From Albula goreensis (Eukaryota; Chordata; Actinopteri; Albuliformes; Albulidae), in NCBI GenBank assembly GCA_022829145.1, contig CM040752.1:26645586-26709585 (forward strand): 64,000 nt of DNA, in the 5' to 3' direction. Every line of letters starts with the position of its first letter. The first letter of the stretch is position 1. The position numbers and the translations under genes are program-made. The notes beneath the pieces were generated by a model. That model was not told where the DNA came from, did no database searches, and worked only from the letters and a program-made list of their open reading frames with translations. Below are positions 51,950-64,000 of this stretch, piece after piece.

Positions 51950-52140
51950 CTCAATCTTCACCTATATTTCTGTTGCTAAAAACACCACGTTGCCCAGAGA
52001 TCCCAATCTCCACCTTCATAATCCTATTCTCCCTATTTCTTTCAGAATCACTCCTTGTTGACTCCAAGCCCAAGTTCATTCCTTTCTATCTCTTATCAAT
52101 AAACTCCTCTTAAATTCTATATCGTTGTCTGAGAGTTTTA
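51950..52140 (+). repeat. LTR-like direct repeat, copy B
   Basis: Pyrimidine-rich (CATAATCCTATTCTCCCTAT, then TTCTTTCAG), then CCAAGCCCAAGTTCATTCC, CAATAAACTCCTC and CGTTGTCTGAGAGTTTTAT. It aligns block for block with copy A about 3.0 kb upstream. It may be the second LTR of a decayed retroelement or an independent solo copy. Confidence 0.4.
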
Positions 52141-53673
52141 TACTACTGAATCACATATTGTCTAAATTGTCAGAGAAACATAAGGTCCACATATCCTGAT
52201 CCTTGTTGGTACACTTGAAGGAGTGAATGCTGGAGACAGGTGATTCTACTGATCCCAACCTGCATAACTCCTCTCTGTTTTGGACATTCAGGCAAAACCA
52301 GTAAAAAGGAACAGCTGAGACTTAAACACCCAGGTGCAGGACTCACTGCTCTACCGCAAACCTGTGACTCTACTGGGTGAGCCAGTCAGAGGCACCCATG
52401 TATACCAGAGGATGGTCATGGCAAATCTTTTCCCTTCCATATGTGTATCCACCCCTAAGGTTAAAATTCCATTTCCCGTCATGAGCACTGCAGCACCCTC
52501 TCTCTGGGGCTTGCTTCTCATGTGACATGGACCTCTGCTGAACTTTCCAGCATTGCTAAAGACCACACAATCTAGGTGGATGTGTACACGGAGCAGGAGG
52601 TCAACGACATTGATTTCCAGTGAGCTCTGTAAAGGGTGCAGACTGTAGAGGGAAAGGGGCACACTGCTGCTTTGATTACATGGTCAGTTACATTCAAGAA
52701 TTGTTTGTCTATTAGGCAAGTCAATTTATCTGAGAGAACAAAACGAAAAGTACAAAAAAGGTGGGTTAAAGTTATAAGGATATAATTATCGAGCTATTTG
52801 GTAAGTTCTTTTTTTGTTAAATTTAAGTGCTTTAAGTGAATTTAGCGGTTAGAGGTGATGGCCGTAAATTCCATTCTTTACAAAGATACACTTGTGTGCC
52901 AAATGAGTCATTTTTCGGAATTTGGGGATCATTATCTAAGGCTCCTGGAAGTATGCACATCTCAAGTGTGGTGGCCAAGGTTTCCTCTGCTTGTAATGTT
53001 TTCAGGTGAATCAGTACATATGACTTCCCTGTTCCTCCCCTGTTTTTGGTAGTGGTTTGAAAATGAGGCAGAAATTATCGCTGTACATAATCTTGGACCC
53101 AGTCAGAATTCAGGGCATTTGCAGGTTTCCTGGGTATGCCAGAGGTTCATTTTTATAATTAGGACAATTGATATGAGGTAAACAGACCTTCAGCTGATAT
53201 TCCTTGCAGAGTTCACTAATTAGAGCTGGTTGGTGTATGTTGACAGTTTGGTTTTGGCAAGTGCCACAAAAATGGACTGGAATTTTTTGTATCATCATGT
53301 CTCATGTCTCTATGTCCACTAATGAGGTATCGGTAAGGTGAGTACTGGGGGTGGTTATCTGTAAGACCCAAGCATATCACAGCTCATATCACATGGATAT
53401 CAGAACACAATGTAAAAATAAGACATTAATGTTCATGGTACTACCTTTGCAATCAAAAATATCTACATATATACTTTTTCACTGACTGAATAGTGCAATC
53501 AATCTGTTTGATTGATGACGGATTTGAAAGTATTAAGAGTGCCATCTAGTGTTCCATTTCATGCACCCCCTAGAAATTATTCTGAGAAGGAATAAATCAT
53601 ACACACGTTGCTGGCCAGTCTACTAAATATATTGAGAACATTAGCTTTTGGACGCATGCACACCCAAACCCAA

Positions 53674-53692
53674 CCCCCCCCCCCCCACCCCC
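53674..53692 (+). repeat. C-rich tract
   Basis: Thirteen C followed by ACCCCCAC. G-rich on the minus strand. Confidence 0.85.
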
Positions 53693-54285
53693 ACACATAC
53701 ACACCCTGACACCCTGACACTCAAAAAAATGCACAAACAAACAACGTTCCAAATTTTTATATTTATTGCAGGTGTTCTCTCTCCTGAAGAGACTCTCTCT
53801 GTCACTATGGTGTCCTGCTTCCCTCTGGTGGCTGCAACATGTAACTTCTCCGGTGAAAAGTTTGGCCGAATGATAGCTTGTCATACACACTTTTCCTGAA
53901 GTTTGTACCTTTTCTCTAGCATCTCTGATCTGAATTATTGCAAGGTCCAATATCGTGTTGATGTTTTTTCTTACCCTTTCCAATTCAGGAGAAAATATGG
54001 GAAATCAATGAGAAAATATATATTCGTATCCCTGAATTTTTCTTTTTATACACCAGTTTTATTGCATATGGTGCCATTACATTATATGAATAACTTTAAA
54101 TGCCTTATGACTTTTGATTTGGGAAATTTACTCATAAAACTGTAAAACAAACAACAAATGAATACATACATTCCATTAAAATGATCTGGTTCAAGTTTGT
54201 ATATAATATACAGCAGAAAAAGAAAACATAATAAGAAAAAGACTGCATTTATTGATGGAACCCTTGGAATTGAGTTTATAAAAAT

Positions 54286-54305
54286 TTATTATTATTATTA
54301 TTATT
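54286..54305 (+). repeat. (ATT)n short tandem repeat
   Basis: About six ATT units. Confidence 0.9.
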
Positions 54306-57208
54306 TCTGAACAATGTAGCATATTACTAATCAGTGGAAAGGCATCTTATCTGAGTAGTTAGAGACCCCTGCTGGACCACATAAGGATTGCACTCTTTCA
54401 GTAGTTTTGAGGGCCACTTGACTCATCCTTACTTTTAGCTATATTTCACATCCAGCAGTTTGGCAATGGTGCTGAACAATGATCCATGTCTAAAGACTGA
54501 CACATCATTGAATTTATGAATACTTTGGCCTGAAGAGTCATTTTCTGACTTCCCCATAGATCTATTTCCAATGTGATAGCATATATCATGCATACTTTTA
54601 TACTTTATAGATATGATGCAACTATCCTGCTCATTAGGTTACTGAGAATATGACTGAGAAAACTGCTTCTGTTACATGAGTATTTCCTCAGGTAAAATCA
54701 GGAAGTACGTTGAGCTGGAGTAGGCCTCAATCAGCATTTTTCCTTCACTTTTAATTACAAGAGAGTTATGCTTGTTCTCTACAACAAGTGCTTCAGGGTG
54801 GCTCATGCTGTATGCTTGTTCTGTAAGCAAAGGGCTAATCCAGCTTGCTCCATTTGTCTCATCACTCTCTAGCTGCTGTGCCTGGTAAGCAGAATAGTTC
54901 TGCTGGTCTTATTACTCTCTAGCGGCTTCACCTGGTCAGGCCAAGTGCCTGCAAATGCCCCAGCCAAGAATATGGCCTTGTAATGCCCCAACAAAATGAG
55001 CTGTACATAATTGATGGTGTGTCTTCAGCGCGTAAACATGTAGGGCTTGTTGTCACATGATGCAGATGAGTCACATGCTCACAGCTTCCTCCGCCTGAAG
55101 TCAGCAAGCATGGTGGCAGCAGGAGATTATCTAGTTCGGGTCTGGAAAAATTGTGGTAAAATAAATAAAAGCAAAACAGAACAGTTTTGTGAGTTTATTT
55201 TTATGATTGCTGAACTCACCAAACTGTCAGTGAAGATGAACATGACTTATTTTGTGAGCCAAAGTTAAAGATAAATAATTGTTAATCAAAATCACAATCA
55301 ATAATCAAACTGGCATGATTGTGTTATATTCTGAGGATTACATGTATACATCAAAGATTCTTTGTCATTCAACACTCCCAGGAGCTGAATGTTCTTTAAC
55401 CTGCTTCCTGTGTGCAACCCAGTTGTGATTGTACAGTAATGAGACTGAATTTAAAGGAAAAAAAGAGTGCTTTATGTATGCTGAACAGCTGTGGTCTCTC
55501 ACAAGGGTATCTGAGTCATGAGCTGCACTTTCACACCTAGTCATCCATTATGTACATTTTGAGAATGAATGTGAATGAATCAGGAATGACAGCCCACAGA
55601 TGACAGCACACATTGTAAAAACTTGCTTTTATCATGTTTATAGGACATTTTAATAAAAGATGATAATGGATACAGCTGAAAACTATTCATTTAAATATTG
55701 CTTTCCTGTTTTAAATGTGTGTGGTTTCTGCCTGGCTGTCATGGTCTTTAAACATGACCGAGAGGCACATGGGACTTAAAGACCCCACAAGTTCACTAAC
55801 ACATTTACAAAACAAACATCATGCTGAATATATTTTTTTCACACACTTACCTGCTGGCAAGACTTGGTATGTTTTTCTTCCACAAATAATCAGTGTTTAA
55901 GATTCTTTTTAAAGTCGCATACAGCTTTAGTTTAATTTCTAACAGAAGCATTGACAAAAGGACTGGGGTATCATTAATGCCTTCAAACCACTGTCAAAAA
56001 AATCCCTTCAGTTAGTCTATACTCTGCCAAAGAAAAGGTTCTGCAGGTCTCCAGGTCTTCTTTTATCACTTCCATGTCTTCATAAGCCTTTATGCTAATT
56101 TGTTTTTCAGAAACAACTAACAGCCTTTGACTGCCACATACCCCTCACTGGCAAATTTTATACCTAACCTTCTGAAGTCTTAAGCACTATGCACAAACAT
56201 AGTTATCTCAAGTGTGTAAAAGTCTCTTAATTACTTATAGGATATGATTTGCATGGATCTACTCCCAAAATGTTGTGCCATCTCTGTCAGACCATACATT
56301 ATGTTCTTTGCTGTTGTTTCTGAAGTGCAAAAACCAAATCTGAACCTAGGTATACATATAAAATCAATCTAACTATGCATAGTGTTTGTTGTTTATTCAG
56401 ATTTATAAATATACCTGTGCTTTGGATATTCCCTTTGAAGATTTGTAAAGAAAATGATACAAAGCAGTTGCAATAGCATAAAGTAGGTCATGTGAATCAC
56501 AGAAAATCAGTTGTACATTCATGTGGAAAAGAGCTTCACTTTTGTGACTTAATTGTGCACATAATGTTAGAACAGATCAGAATAAAGTTAAAATTAATAT
56601 GCTATAACTCTTTATAGATGCATAATGAATGGTTACTTAGCTTATGAATAAGATTTAATCACTGGAAGCAAAGCCTGTGTATGACAGACTGGCTCTGGGC
56701 AGGGTAGGGGAGGAAAGACCAGAGCACATGAGTAGTTTAGACTCATTGGAATGAGATGTGTGCAGTGATGAAGGCTGCCTGCACCTTTTTCTGACTTTGA
56801 TTCAAGTAGGGGCAGGTCACAATCAGGAAGGTTTTCAAACCGTGTGAAGTGTTCAGCCCTCTGTGCTCTTGTGTTTTAGTCATACCTCCCAAGCAGCATA
56901 CCCTGCCCCCTCCCCCACCCCCAAACCCTGCATTGTGGAAAAACCATGGAGGTTCATGTTTGGGAGTTTGGGTTAGTGTGGGTCAGGTCAGAGGCTGTGT
57001 AACAATGAGCAGCACTGATAGCATGAATCTGATTGCACACTTGATTGGAGTGGTTTTGGGCAATGGGCAGACAATGGCTTTCCTAACTATGTCCTCTGTC
57101 CTGATAATTTCACTATATGTATTTTTTTAAAACAATATGATTTTCAGTGGTACTCTATGTAGTGAAGAATGGCCTAATATGAAAAAGTACAAATTTTTAT
57201 ATATAATG

Positions 57209-57331
<123 letters not shown>

Positions 57332-59055
57332 ATTTCATTGTGTGCCTTCGGTTCCTCCATACCTGTTTTGCCACAATTAAACAGAGTTTGAAAAATTTAA
57401 TCCCAAAAACAATCATTTTTAATAATAATTGTATTTTCAGAAGTAAGGCCTTGGAACACAGGTTCACCATGTGTACAATGAAAACAAAGACAGCACATGA
57501 CTGGTCTGAAATCCTTGTTTTGTGAATACAGTGGATCAGCATATGGATGTGTTTAACACAAGCACAGAATAGAGGGCACAGAATGGAAAGAAGGGCTATA
57601 CTCCTCTGACCAATGCCAATGGTTATTGTTATCGCTCCCTCCACAATTGTAATATGGATGACATGATATGGATTTTATAGGTAAAATTTATGTCACATTT
57701 TGTTGAAATTATAGCTTATTATTTGTATGTACCCTTGTTTCTGTTTTGATTTCCTGCTGATTTACAGATGTAAAGCTTTATGTCACTGTAATGACTACAT
57801 CACTGGCTTTGTAGATGAATCGCCGCCAGAAATGTTTTCTGGCAGCTCTTTGTACAGGCCTTCCGAACACTGCAGCTGAATTCATGTCACTATTTTTATT
57901 TTGTGACAAGTACACCCAAAGAAACATTATTTGTCCTGATTGTCCAATCTCTGTGGATACTGAAACAATTAAGCTTTTACTTTTGATGTGATGTTTTTTT
58001 GAATATGAGGCTAGACTATTGTGATTATACACAGTAGTTTAAGAATTATAATATTTTTTTTTCAAATGTTTTTTAAGACAGTTGTCCATTTAGACACTGT
58101 TTTTGCATAGAGATTCCATGACCCAAAATGGCAGGATTTTATATTATTTTTTTGAGAACAAACCGAGGGTATATAGTAACAGCTGGACAATATTTGTAGC
58201 TGCCTAAGCATAAATCACATGCTGTGCTGACTGGGCTGGGTATGTGTATATTATAAGTTGTAATGCGTTTATATATATGCTATCCTTCATATTGTGATAG
58301 TGATGGTGATAACAAGATATGCTGGATACTAGTGCAATAAGGTTTCAGCTGTTTTTAAGTTTTCAAGTTTGAGTTTCTGAGTTTGTGTAACTCCAAAAGG
58401 AATTTCATTGATTTAGACATCATAAAGATCTAGCAGGCTGGAACATTAAATGATTTCATATGAAAAGCTGATTTTGGTTTTGAGGACATTTCTGAGTTTT
58501 GGGTACGATAGGCTTATGATAAGTTCTTGAAGCCATGAAATTTCCATAAATATTGTTCAGGTCAGTTTTTAAGAGGGTGTGTCATGAGAGAGTATGTTTA
58601 CAGGGTGACAGAGTGTGATTCAGGGTCTGTGAAATTGCATTTAGAACACCATGGAGAAGCTGAGATTGAGCAAGTATAAAAGGATAAGGGCTATGTAGCT
58701 AACTGCTACTTGTCCCCCAGACCATGTCACAAAACTCTAATGTGGCATTTCAAAATGAACCAATCTGGGTTATTGCACTCTCTCTGGGCGTTATTGCATG
58801 TATATTTGAAAGCACCATGAAACATTCATTTCATCAAGAGGACTTGAGTTTCAAACATGTCCTCGCACATCTTCAATTGAATCTGCATGCAGAGAACATA
58901 AACCAGAATGGACTAATAAAGCACTCCACGATTTATCCCTTTGCTCAGAAAGTTGGCCCTTTCTGAGCAATGGGATATACGATGATTTATCAAGTGAGTA
59001 TAGTGTGTTTGGTTTGACACATCTGATTTTGAGTATTGAAAAAATGTGGGGAGGT

Positions 59056-59088
59056 TGAGAGAGAGAGAGAGAGAGAAAGAGAGAAAGA
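59056..59088 (+). repeat. (GA)n microsatellite
   Basis: An imperfect GA run of about 33 bp with AAAG interruptions. Confidence 0.9.
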
Positions 59089-59830
59089 CTCCCCTTTTCC
59101 CCATGTTATTTTGTAATGCACCCACATGACATTGTGAGGAAATTGTATATTTTATTACATGGACCTGGACCTTGTTTGTGTCAGCCTCATATACTGGCAT
59201 GTGAATGTATAATGTAAATCCGGTGGCTAACTTTTTCTGCAGTGTCCATGTTTTATTTTCACATTTTTTACTTTTTTAAAAATCTGTTTCATAACAAAAT
59301 AACTATTTATGTGATAGTGAGGCTCTTTGTCTTAAATAGAAAAGAGTAAGGAGAGAGGAAACATAAAAGGAGAGGAAAAGTAAAGGCAAATTAGATCAGT
59401 GATCATATTAATCCTCCTTTCTTTTTCAGTAGTGCTTCCAACCTCACTGGCAGCCACTATATCACTCATTGTACACTTGTGTTATAAAATATCTGTAAAC
59501 AATGAACTGTAACTATGTGCCAAAGTTTAACTTCTCAGAATTTGACACACTGATGGTGATGTCACATTTCTAATTGTCACAGATTGAAAGCTTGGCTAAA
59601 CTAGTCCAAGGCAGTAACAATTTGACCAGTGTCTGATTCTGATGGGGCAGTATTCAAAAATGTGCATAGTGTATGTGTGGAACTTCTTTAAAGGTATGTA
59701 ATTGTATGATTATATGTATATGTGAAAGTTTGTATGCATAACACCTTCATAAGCCTTTTACTTCACAAAAATAAAGTCAAATGTGTAGACAAATGCAAAA
59801 ATACAAAATATTTCAGATAAAACATTTGCT

Positions 59831-59836
59831 TTTATT
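59831..59836 (-). terminator. npbwr2: Candidate npbwr2 poly(A) signal
   Basis: TTTATT on the plus strand gives AATAAA on the minus strand, about 750 bp after the npbwr2 stop. Other weak AT-rich hexamers lie nearer the stop, so this placement is tentative. Confidence 0.25.
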
Positions 59837-60582
59837 TTACATTTACTGTTCAGCAAACATGTATATAAAATCAATCAACAACATGATAACCACAACTTGT
59901 AAAATAACATTTTTTATGTGTGCTGGTTGTGAGGAGCTTGAATTAACCTACTGTGCATTCTTGGCACAATGTGTGCAAAATCATTTCCATTAACGTAAGG
60001 ACAAGAAACTTCAACATAATTTAACGACAATACATTTTCATATTTAATTCTAAAGTAACAACACGAAAATATTAACAGTGTGGATGCATATAGTCCATTT
60101 ATAAAGATAACAGCCTAATCTCCAGCAACATCATTTCACTACTACTAATATTTACAAGAGACTATGGTATGCATTTGTGTCTGTAAACACTGAATATGAA
60201 ATTCAATATACTACTGAATAACAATTGAAACTTGTTATGATTGTGATGGTGAAGTGGCCGTTCTTTTCAATATTTAGAAAAAGTTTCCTCGGATTCGTAA
60301 AACCGAAAATATCTGACGCTCAGGTAGAGAGCAACTGTGCCCAGTTTGTATGCGTTCGTGTTCTTCTACACAACACAAGGGGGAGACAAAAGGCCACATA
60401 AATAATAATGAACATGGCTACAACTTTTATGCTTTATATATTAACAAGTTTGTACATCCAAATAAAATGCATGAATAAATTAATATATGATAATTTAACA
60501 ATTGAAAGAGAAAGTGCAACAGAGATCACTCTCTTTACATTAGTGGCACTAAATCCATCTTCCTCCCCAGGGCTCTGTACAT

Positions 60583-61602
60583 TCAAGCAGGTCTACATTC
60601 GAGCATTTTCTTAAAAGCCTTCCTGAAACTATCATCCAAGAAGGCGTACAAGAACGGGTTCAGACACGAATTGGCATAGCTTAGACTGGTAATGAAATAT
60701 GAAATTCCTATCAATAACGGGGTGGTCCTCAGGTCTGTGGTGAGAGCAACGATGGTACTCAGGTGGAAGGGAGTCCAACAGAACAGGCAAACTGCCAGCA
60801 CAATGAACACCATAATGGTTACCTTTTTCTTCGCTTTGTCTAAAGCCTTGGCGTTGGAGTTCAATCGCATATTTCTCAGTTTGTACAGCATCATGGTGTA
60901 GAGAATGCAGATCGTGGACACGGGGATCGCGAAGCCGAGGATGAGTGTGTAAATCCGACTGGCCTTAAACCAGAAACTTTCCGGGCTGGGGAAACTAAGG
61001 ACACAACTCTTTCTTTCCATGTCCTCGTGGCTAATGTAAACTCCAGCGAAGACGGTAAATGGCATGACAATTAGAATGACCAGCACCCAGACGCACAGGC
61101 TGACTATTTTGGCTGCTCTGTACGTGCGGTAGGGCATTCTTCTGGACCGCACAGTTGAGAGGACCACCAAATATCGATCGATGCTCATCACCGTGAGAAA
61201 GTAAATGCTGGAGAAAATGTTGTAGTGGTCAATGGAGAGGATTATTTTGCACAGTACCTCGCCGAAAGGCCAGTAATGTAAGAGGTGTTCAGCGATGTTA
61301 ATGGGTAGAACTAATGTGAATAAGTCATCAGCGATTGCCAAGTTCAAGATAAACATATTTGTGACTGTTTTCATTTTAGGTGCTTTGAGGATGACGTAAA
61401 TGACAGCTGTGTTGCCTGTCAAACCCACAGCGCAAATCACAGAATAGATGACCGGCAGAACAATGTAGAAATCCGGATGGAGAAAGAATTGATCCGGGGG
61501 TGTACAATTTAAATCGGTCCGGTTGAGAGAGCTGAGGGAATAGAAGTCCATCGAATGGTTGCACGCAGAGTTTGCGTTTGCCGAGTTGGATGTGTTTTCC
61601 AT
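60583..61602 (-). CDS. npbwr2: npbwr2, neuropeptide B/W receptor (339 aa)
   Basis: A Gi/o-coupled GPCR for neuropeptides B and W, at the neuronal plasma membrane, with roles in feeding, pain and neuroendocrine control known from the mammalian family. It is an intronless coding exon, as in mammals. The N-terminus has four N-glycosylation sequons (N3, N15, N27, N32). TM1 starts at about residue 46 with the family phrase AVGLTGNTAVIYVI. TM2 has LNLAIADDLFTLVLPINIAE. Asp125 is the 3.32 position, DRY is at 142-144, Cys118 and Cys200 form the ECL2 disulfide, CWTPFHL is at 275-281, NPFLY at 315-319, and Cys336 is a possible palmitoylation site. Length is close to human NPBWR2 (333) and NPBWR1 (328). 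The ATG at 61602 is the first in frame after a TAA at 61660 and has A at -3 and G at +4; the upstream TTG at 61647 is discarded. Whether this is the fish a or b copy cannot be told. Confidence 0.95.
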   Translation of the reverse strand: MENTSNSANANSACNHSMDFYSLSSLNRTDLNCTPPDQFFLHPDFYIVLPVIYSVICAVGLTGNTAVIYVILKAPKMKTVTNMFILNLAIADDLFTLVLPINIAEHLLHYWPFGEVLCKIILSIDHYNIFSSIYFLTVMSIDRYLVVLSTVRSRRMPYRTYRAAKIVSLCVWVLVILIVMPFTVFAGVYISHEDMERKSCVLSFPSPESFWFKASRIYTLILGFAIPVSTICILYTMMLYKLRNMRLNSNAKALDKAKKKVTIMVFIVLAVCLFCWTPFHLSTIVALTTDLRTTPLLIGISYFITSLSYANSCLNPFLYAFLDDSFRKAFKKMLECRPA

Positions 61603-62152
61603 ATTTTTCCAGCGTTGAGCTACACCCCCGGATTTATAATCAAGCAAAAAATCTCTGAATTATTTTCTACAACAGGATTAACTTTCATCAACTGCTTAAT
61701 CCTATAGCCAGGCATCCTGGTTTCTATAGAACTTAAACTGTGTTCTTACTTGCACTTTGCACATCGTGAGATCTGAGGATAACAAGATATTGCATAGACT
61801 TAATGTGGTGATTGCAGGCAAACTTCATATTTGGTAAAACTGTTTACCTGTCATTCCATATGAACATAAAGTATACTCATAGATGCATCAAACATGATTT
61901 TAGTGCAAAATTGTAAATAATTAAATCATTATTATTCCCCGACATGGTGGAAAATTGAGTACACTATGTAGAAGTTGTTTAGTCTTTAATGCAGATTAAA
62001 CAATTATACTACGGTATATTAATTTATTCAATCAGGAACATTATAATACTCAAGAATTATAGCCTAAATAGCATTAGCTCAAAAATAAAGACTTCAAAAA
62101 TCAAAAACTAAAGGGAGAGAGAGAGTATTACATAGGAAAAAGATGTCCTTAC
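61603..62152 (-). other. npbwr2: Probable npbwr2 5'-UTR intron
   Basis: On the minus strand a strong donor, AATTGCG|GTAAGG, lies with its GT at 62152-62151. Candidate acceptors before the ATG are CCTGTTGTAG (about 61665) and AATAATTCAG (about 61653); both have weak pyrimidine tracts, so the exact acceptor is uncertain. The first bases upstream of the ATG would remain in the coding exon. Confidence 0.5.
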
Positions 62153-62235
62153 CGCAATTGGGAAGGCTCGCGACTTGTCTCTGCCGTCTGTCTGACGGTG
62201 AACAGCACGAGCAGTCTGTTTCCCAACTAGTTAAA
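62153..62235 (-). other. npbwr2: Candidate npbwr2 5' non-coding exon
   Basis: A GC-richer minus-strand stretch ends at the GTAAGG donor and lies just downstream of the CCAAT/CRE pair. The upstream end is a guess from the distance to the promoter elements. Confidence 0.4.
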
Positions 62236-62247
62236 GAAGCGAGCGCG

Positions 62248-62261
62248 ATTGGGTGACGTCA
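62248..62261 (-). promoter_or_regulatory. npbwr2: npbwr2 promoter: CCAAT box adjoining a perfect CRE
   Basis: On the minus strand the sequence reads TGACGTCACCCAAT: a perfect 8-bp cAMP response element (62254-62261), one base, then CCAAT (62248-62252). It sits about 100 bp upstream of the splice donor and about 650 bp upstream of the start codon. This arrangement is typical of CREB/NF-Y promoters lacking a TATA box, and no TATA box is evident downstream of it. Direct regulation by cAMP is inference. Confidence 0.65.
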
Positions 62262-63060
62262 CTGACCCAGTGAGGTTTGCTGCAAGGTTACTTGTTGAGC
62301 GCCATGAAGTAAAGCAATTTATTTAAGTTAAGACAACACACAGAATATGTTGTCATGTCATGAATGATTTATAAATGTTGACAAGTGAATTCATTTTATT
62401 ATTGCATGCTGAGACATACAGTTAGTTAATTTGATATCTAATCTTGACATATTACAACGTACATTTCGGTGTTCCTGTGTGGTCATGTATTCATTTCACT
62501 ATATCTTGATGAAATTAGGTAAACATGAATCAAAAAAAATTTAACCGAAATGTGCACAACTGCAGAGAAATAGAGACTAAGACTTTTGTTACTGGGATTA
62601 CTCTTTATTAATATCTGCAGTACTGTGATGCTGCAGGAGGTTCTGTTTTTCATTAAACTGAATAATAACATGAATTACATGAATGATTTATATATCAGAT
62701 CAAATGTATTCAACATACAAGACTGAATATGATGAGAAGATGTGACTCAGTAGAGAGTGCCCACCCATTGCTGATTTTTGCCTCTCTTTTTCACATGTGA
62801 TTCTCTTGTTGTCACAACTGATTCTGTGTCTCCCCACACAACAATGGGGCTGAATTTAAATAAATAAATAAACCAACCAGAAAAATGTTATTGATGTACA
62901 GCGTTGTAATACATTAAAAGCAACATATAATATTTATCTAATAACCCTGTGCATATTTTAAATGTTGAGCCTTAATAAGATCTGTAGAAAAGATGAATCA
63001 ATAAGAATACACAAACAATAGAGGCTGTACAGTCATTCATGATTATATATTGCGTCTATA
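62262..63060. other. Sequence upstream of npbwr2, nothing recognised
   Basis: AT-rich, with no gene, transposon end or repeat recognised apart from a short AAAT run near 62860. In human the next gene in this direction is MYT1; none of its zinc fingers is visible in the window. Confidence 0.5.
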
Positions 63061-63080
63061 TTGTGTCCACTAAAAGCACA

Positions 63081-63105
63081 TAGAAATAGAAATAGAAATA
63101 GAAAT
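63081..63105 (+). repeat. (TAGAAA)4 short tandem repeat
   Basis: About four units of TAGAAA at the edge of the Tc1-like relic. Confidence 0.85.
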
Positions 63106-63440
63106 GTTTTGATCTGTTTCAAGTTGGATATTGGTCCATTCTTCAAGATGGAAACCTCCAGCTCTTTGGAAGATATGGTGGAAATCTTTTCCTCATTCTA
63201 TGATCCAGGACTTTTCCTTAATGGTTTAGTGATGTTTAGATCAGTGGTTTGTGCAGGCCATTGAAAGCGTTCATGAAAGCACTCTTATGTGATATTTGTA
63301 GTGCATATGTGGGTGTTATCATCTTGGAATATGGAAACATTTTCAGGAGACAATGCTTGCTGTTTAATGTGCACATGGTCTTTCGAATGCCTTCCCTGGC
63401 TGTAATCTTACCATGCAGATTAATATTCAGACCCAGTGAG
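63100..63440 (-). pseudogene. Decayed Tc1/mariner-type transposase fragment
   Basis: In one minus-strand frame the phrase LSPENVSIFQDDN matches the family's xxFQQDNAP around the second catalytic Asp. It is followed by FQWPAQTTDLNITKPLRK, matching WPAQSPDLNPIExLWxxLK, and then SSKELEVSILKNGPISNLKQ, matching the LKELExxxxxEWxxI region. Stops interrupt the frame, and the Glu of NPIE is Lys. No terminal inverted repeats were located, so only an internal fragment survives. Confidence 0.65.
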
Positions 63441-63479
63441 TCCCATGATACCTTCGCACTTCACATCATAATATGGGAA

Positions 63480-64000
63480 AGAATAAGACACAATTAATAA
63501 GAACATATTATCTTCCAGTATTTTACAAATGTGGTTTGAGAGGATATATGTGCCCTGAGAGTGCATGTTCAAGCCATAGGTGTGCATTGGTGAGGCAACA
63601 CCTGGCTCATCCTGACCAATAAAGGAGAGTGGGTAGGGGATTCAGCGGGAGAGCGATGCAGTAGCCCACTGATTAAATAGTCCAGGCTGAATTCAGGTGA
63701 GGAGGAAATGGGGAAAATTCCAGAAAAGGAAAGCTGTCTTGCTTAGGAACATACTGAGCAAATGAGGGGAACTAAAATTGGCTAGTGGGGGCTCTTGCAG
63801 TTGGAGCCCATTGTGGGCCATATTTCATGGCCTATCGACTTGAGATTCCACTTGCTCAGGTATCATGCTAACACAGGAAGTCAGGAAGAAACCCCATGGC
63901 CAAACCCTCTGAGAAGGGTATCCTCTCCATCAGTGAAGCCATGAATGAGGATTGCCTGGTGCCCACAATCCATACAGTTTATCCATATAGAGAGATGAAT
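63480..64000. other. Window edge, nothing recognised
   Basis: A moderately GC-richer stretch (about 63590-63960) without a supported exon or known repeat. It may be an unrecognised dispersed repeat. Confidence 0.4.

Overview
This is an AT-rich vertebrate window with large introns, long dinucleotide microsatellites and relics of DNA transposons of kinds common in ray-finned fish. I read it as a ray-finned fish, probably a teleost. It holds two peptide-receptor genes, both rhodopsin-class GPCRs, that point toward each other.

Plus strand, about 4.4-27 kb: oprl1, the nociceptin/orphanin FQ receptor. It has three coding exons (4846-5054, 22430-22785, 25511-26034) that join in frame to a 362-residue protein. 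The exon boundaries, after TM1 and in extracellular loop 2, are those of the opioid-receptor family. A 5' non-coding exon ending at 4430 is likely. Intron 1 is 17.4 kb and carries a hAT-type MITE and a Tc1/mariner relic.

27-60 kb: a gene desert. I find no convincing protein-coding exon in it. It holds a pogo/Tigger-like MITE (28077-28375), a GC-rich promoter-like block (30061-30270), a dispersed fish repeat (about 35950-36365), a dead hAT transposase of the ZBED5/SCAND3 kind with one terminus preserved (about 43160-44850), two diverged LTR-like direct repeats (about 48.95-49.15 and 51.95-52.14 kb) and several long microsatellites.

Minus strand, 60583-61602: npbwr2, the neuropeptide B/W receptor, an intronless 339-residue reading frame. 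Upstream, at 62.15-62.26 kb, lie a good splice donor for a 5' non-coding exon and, behind it, a CCAAT box next to a perfect palindromic cAMP response element. Another decayed Tc1-like transposase lies near 63.1-63.5 kb.

The tail-to-tail order oprl1 (+) then npbwr2 (-) matches OPRL1-NPBWR2 on human 20q13.33, so this is an ancient syntenic block. Both receptors couple to Gi/o and act in the nervous system. I did not find an undescribed biological system here. The most useful observations are the receptor signature residues, the npbwr2 promoter architecture, the unannotated promoter-like island and the hAT relic.
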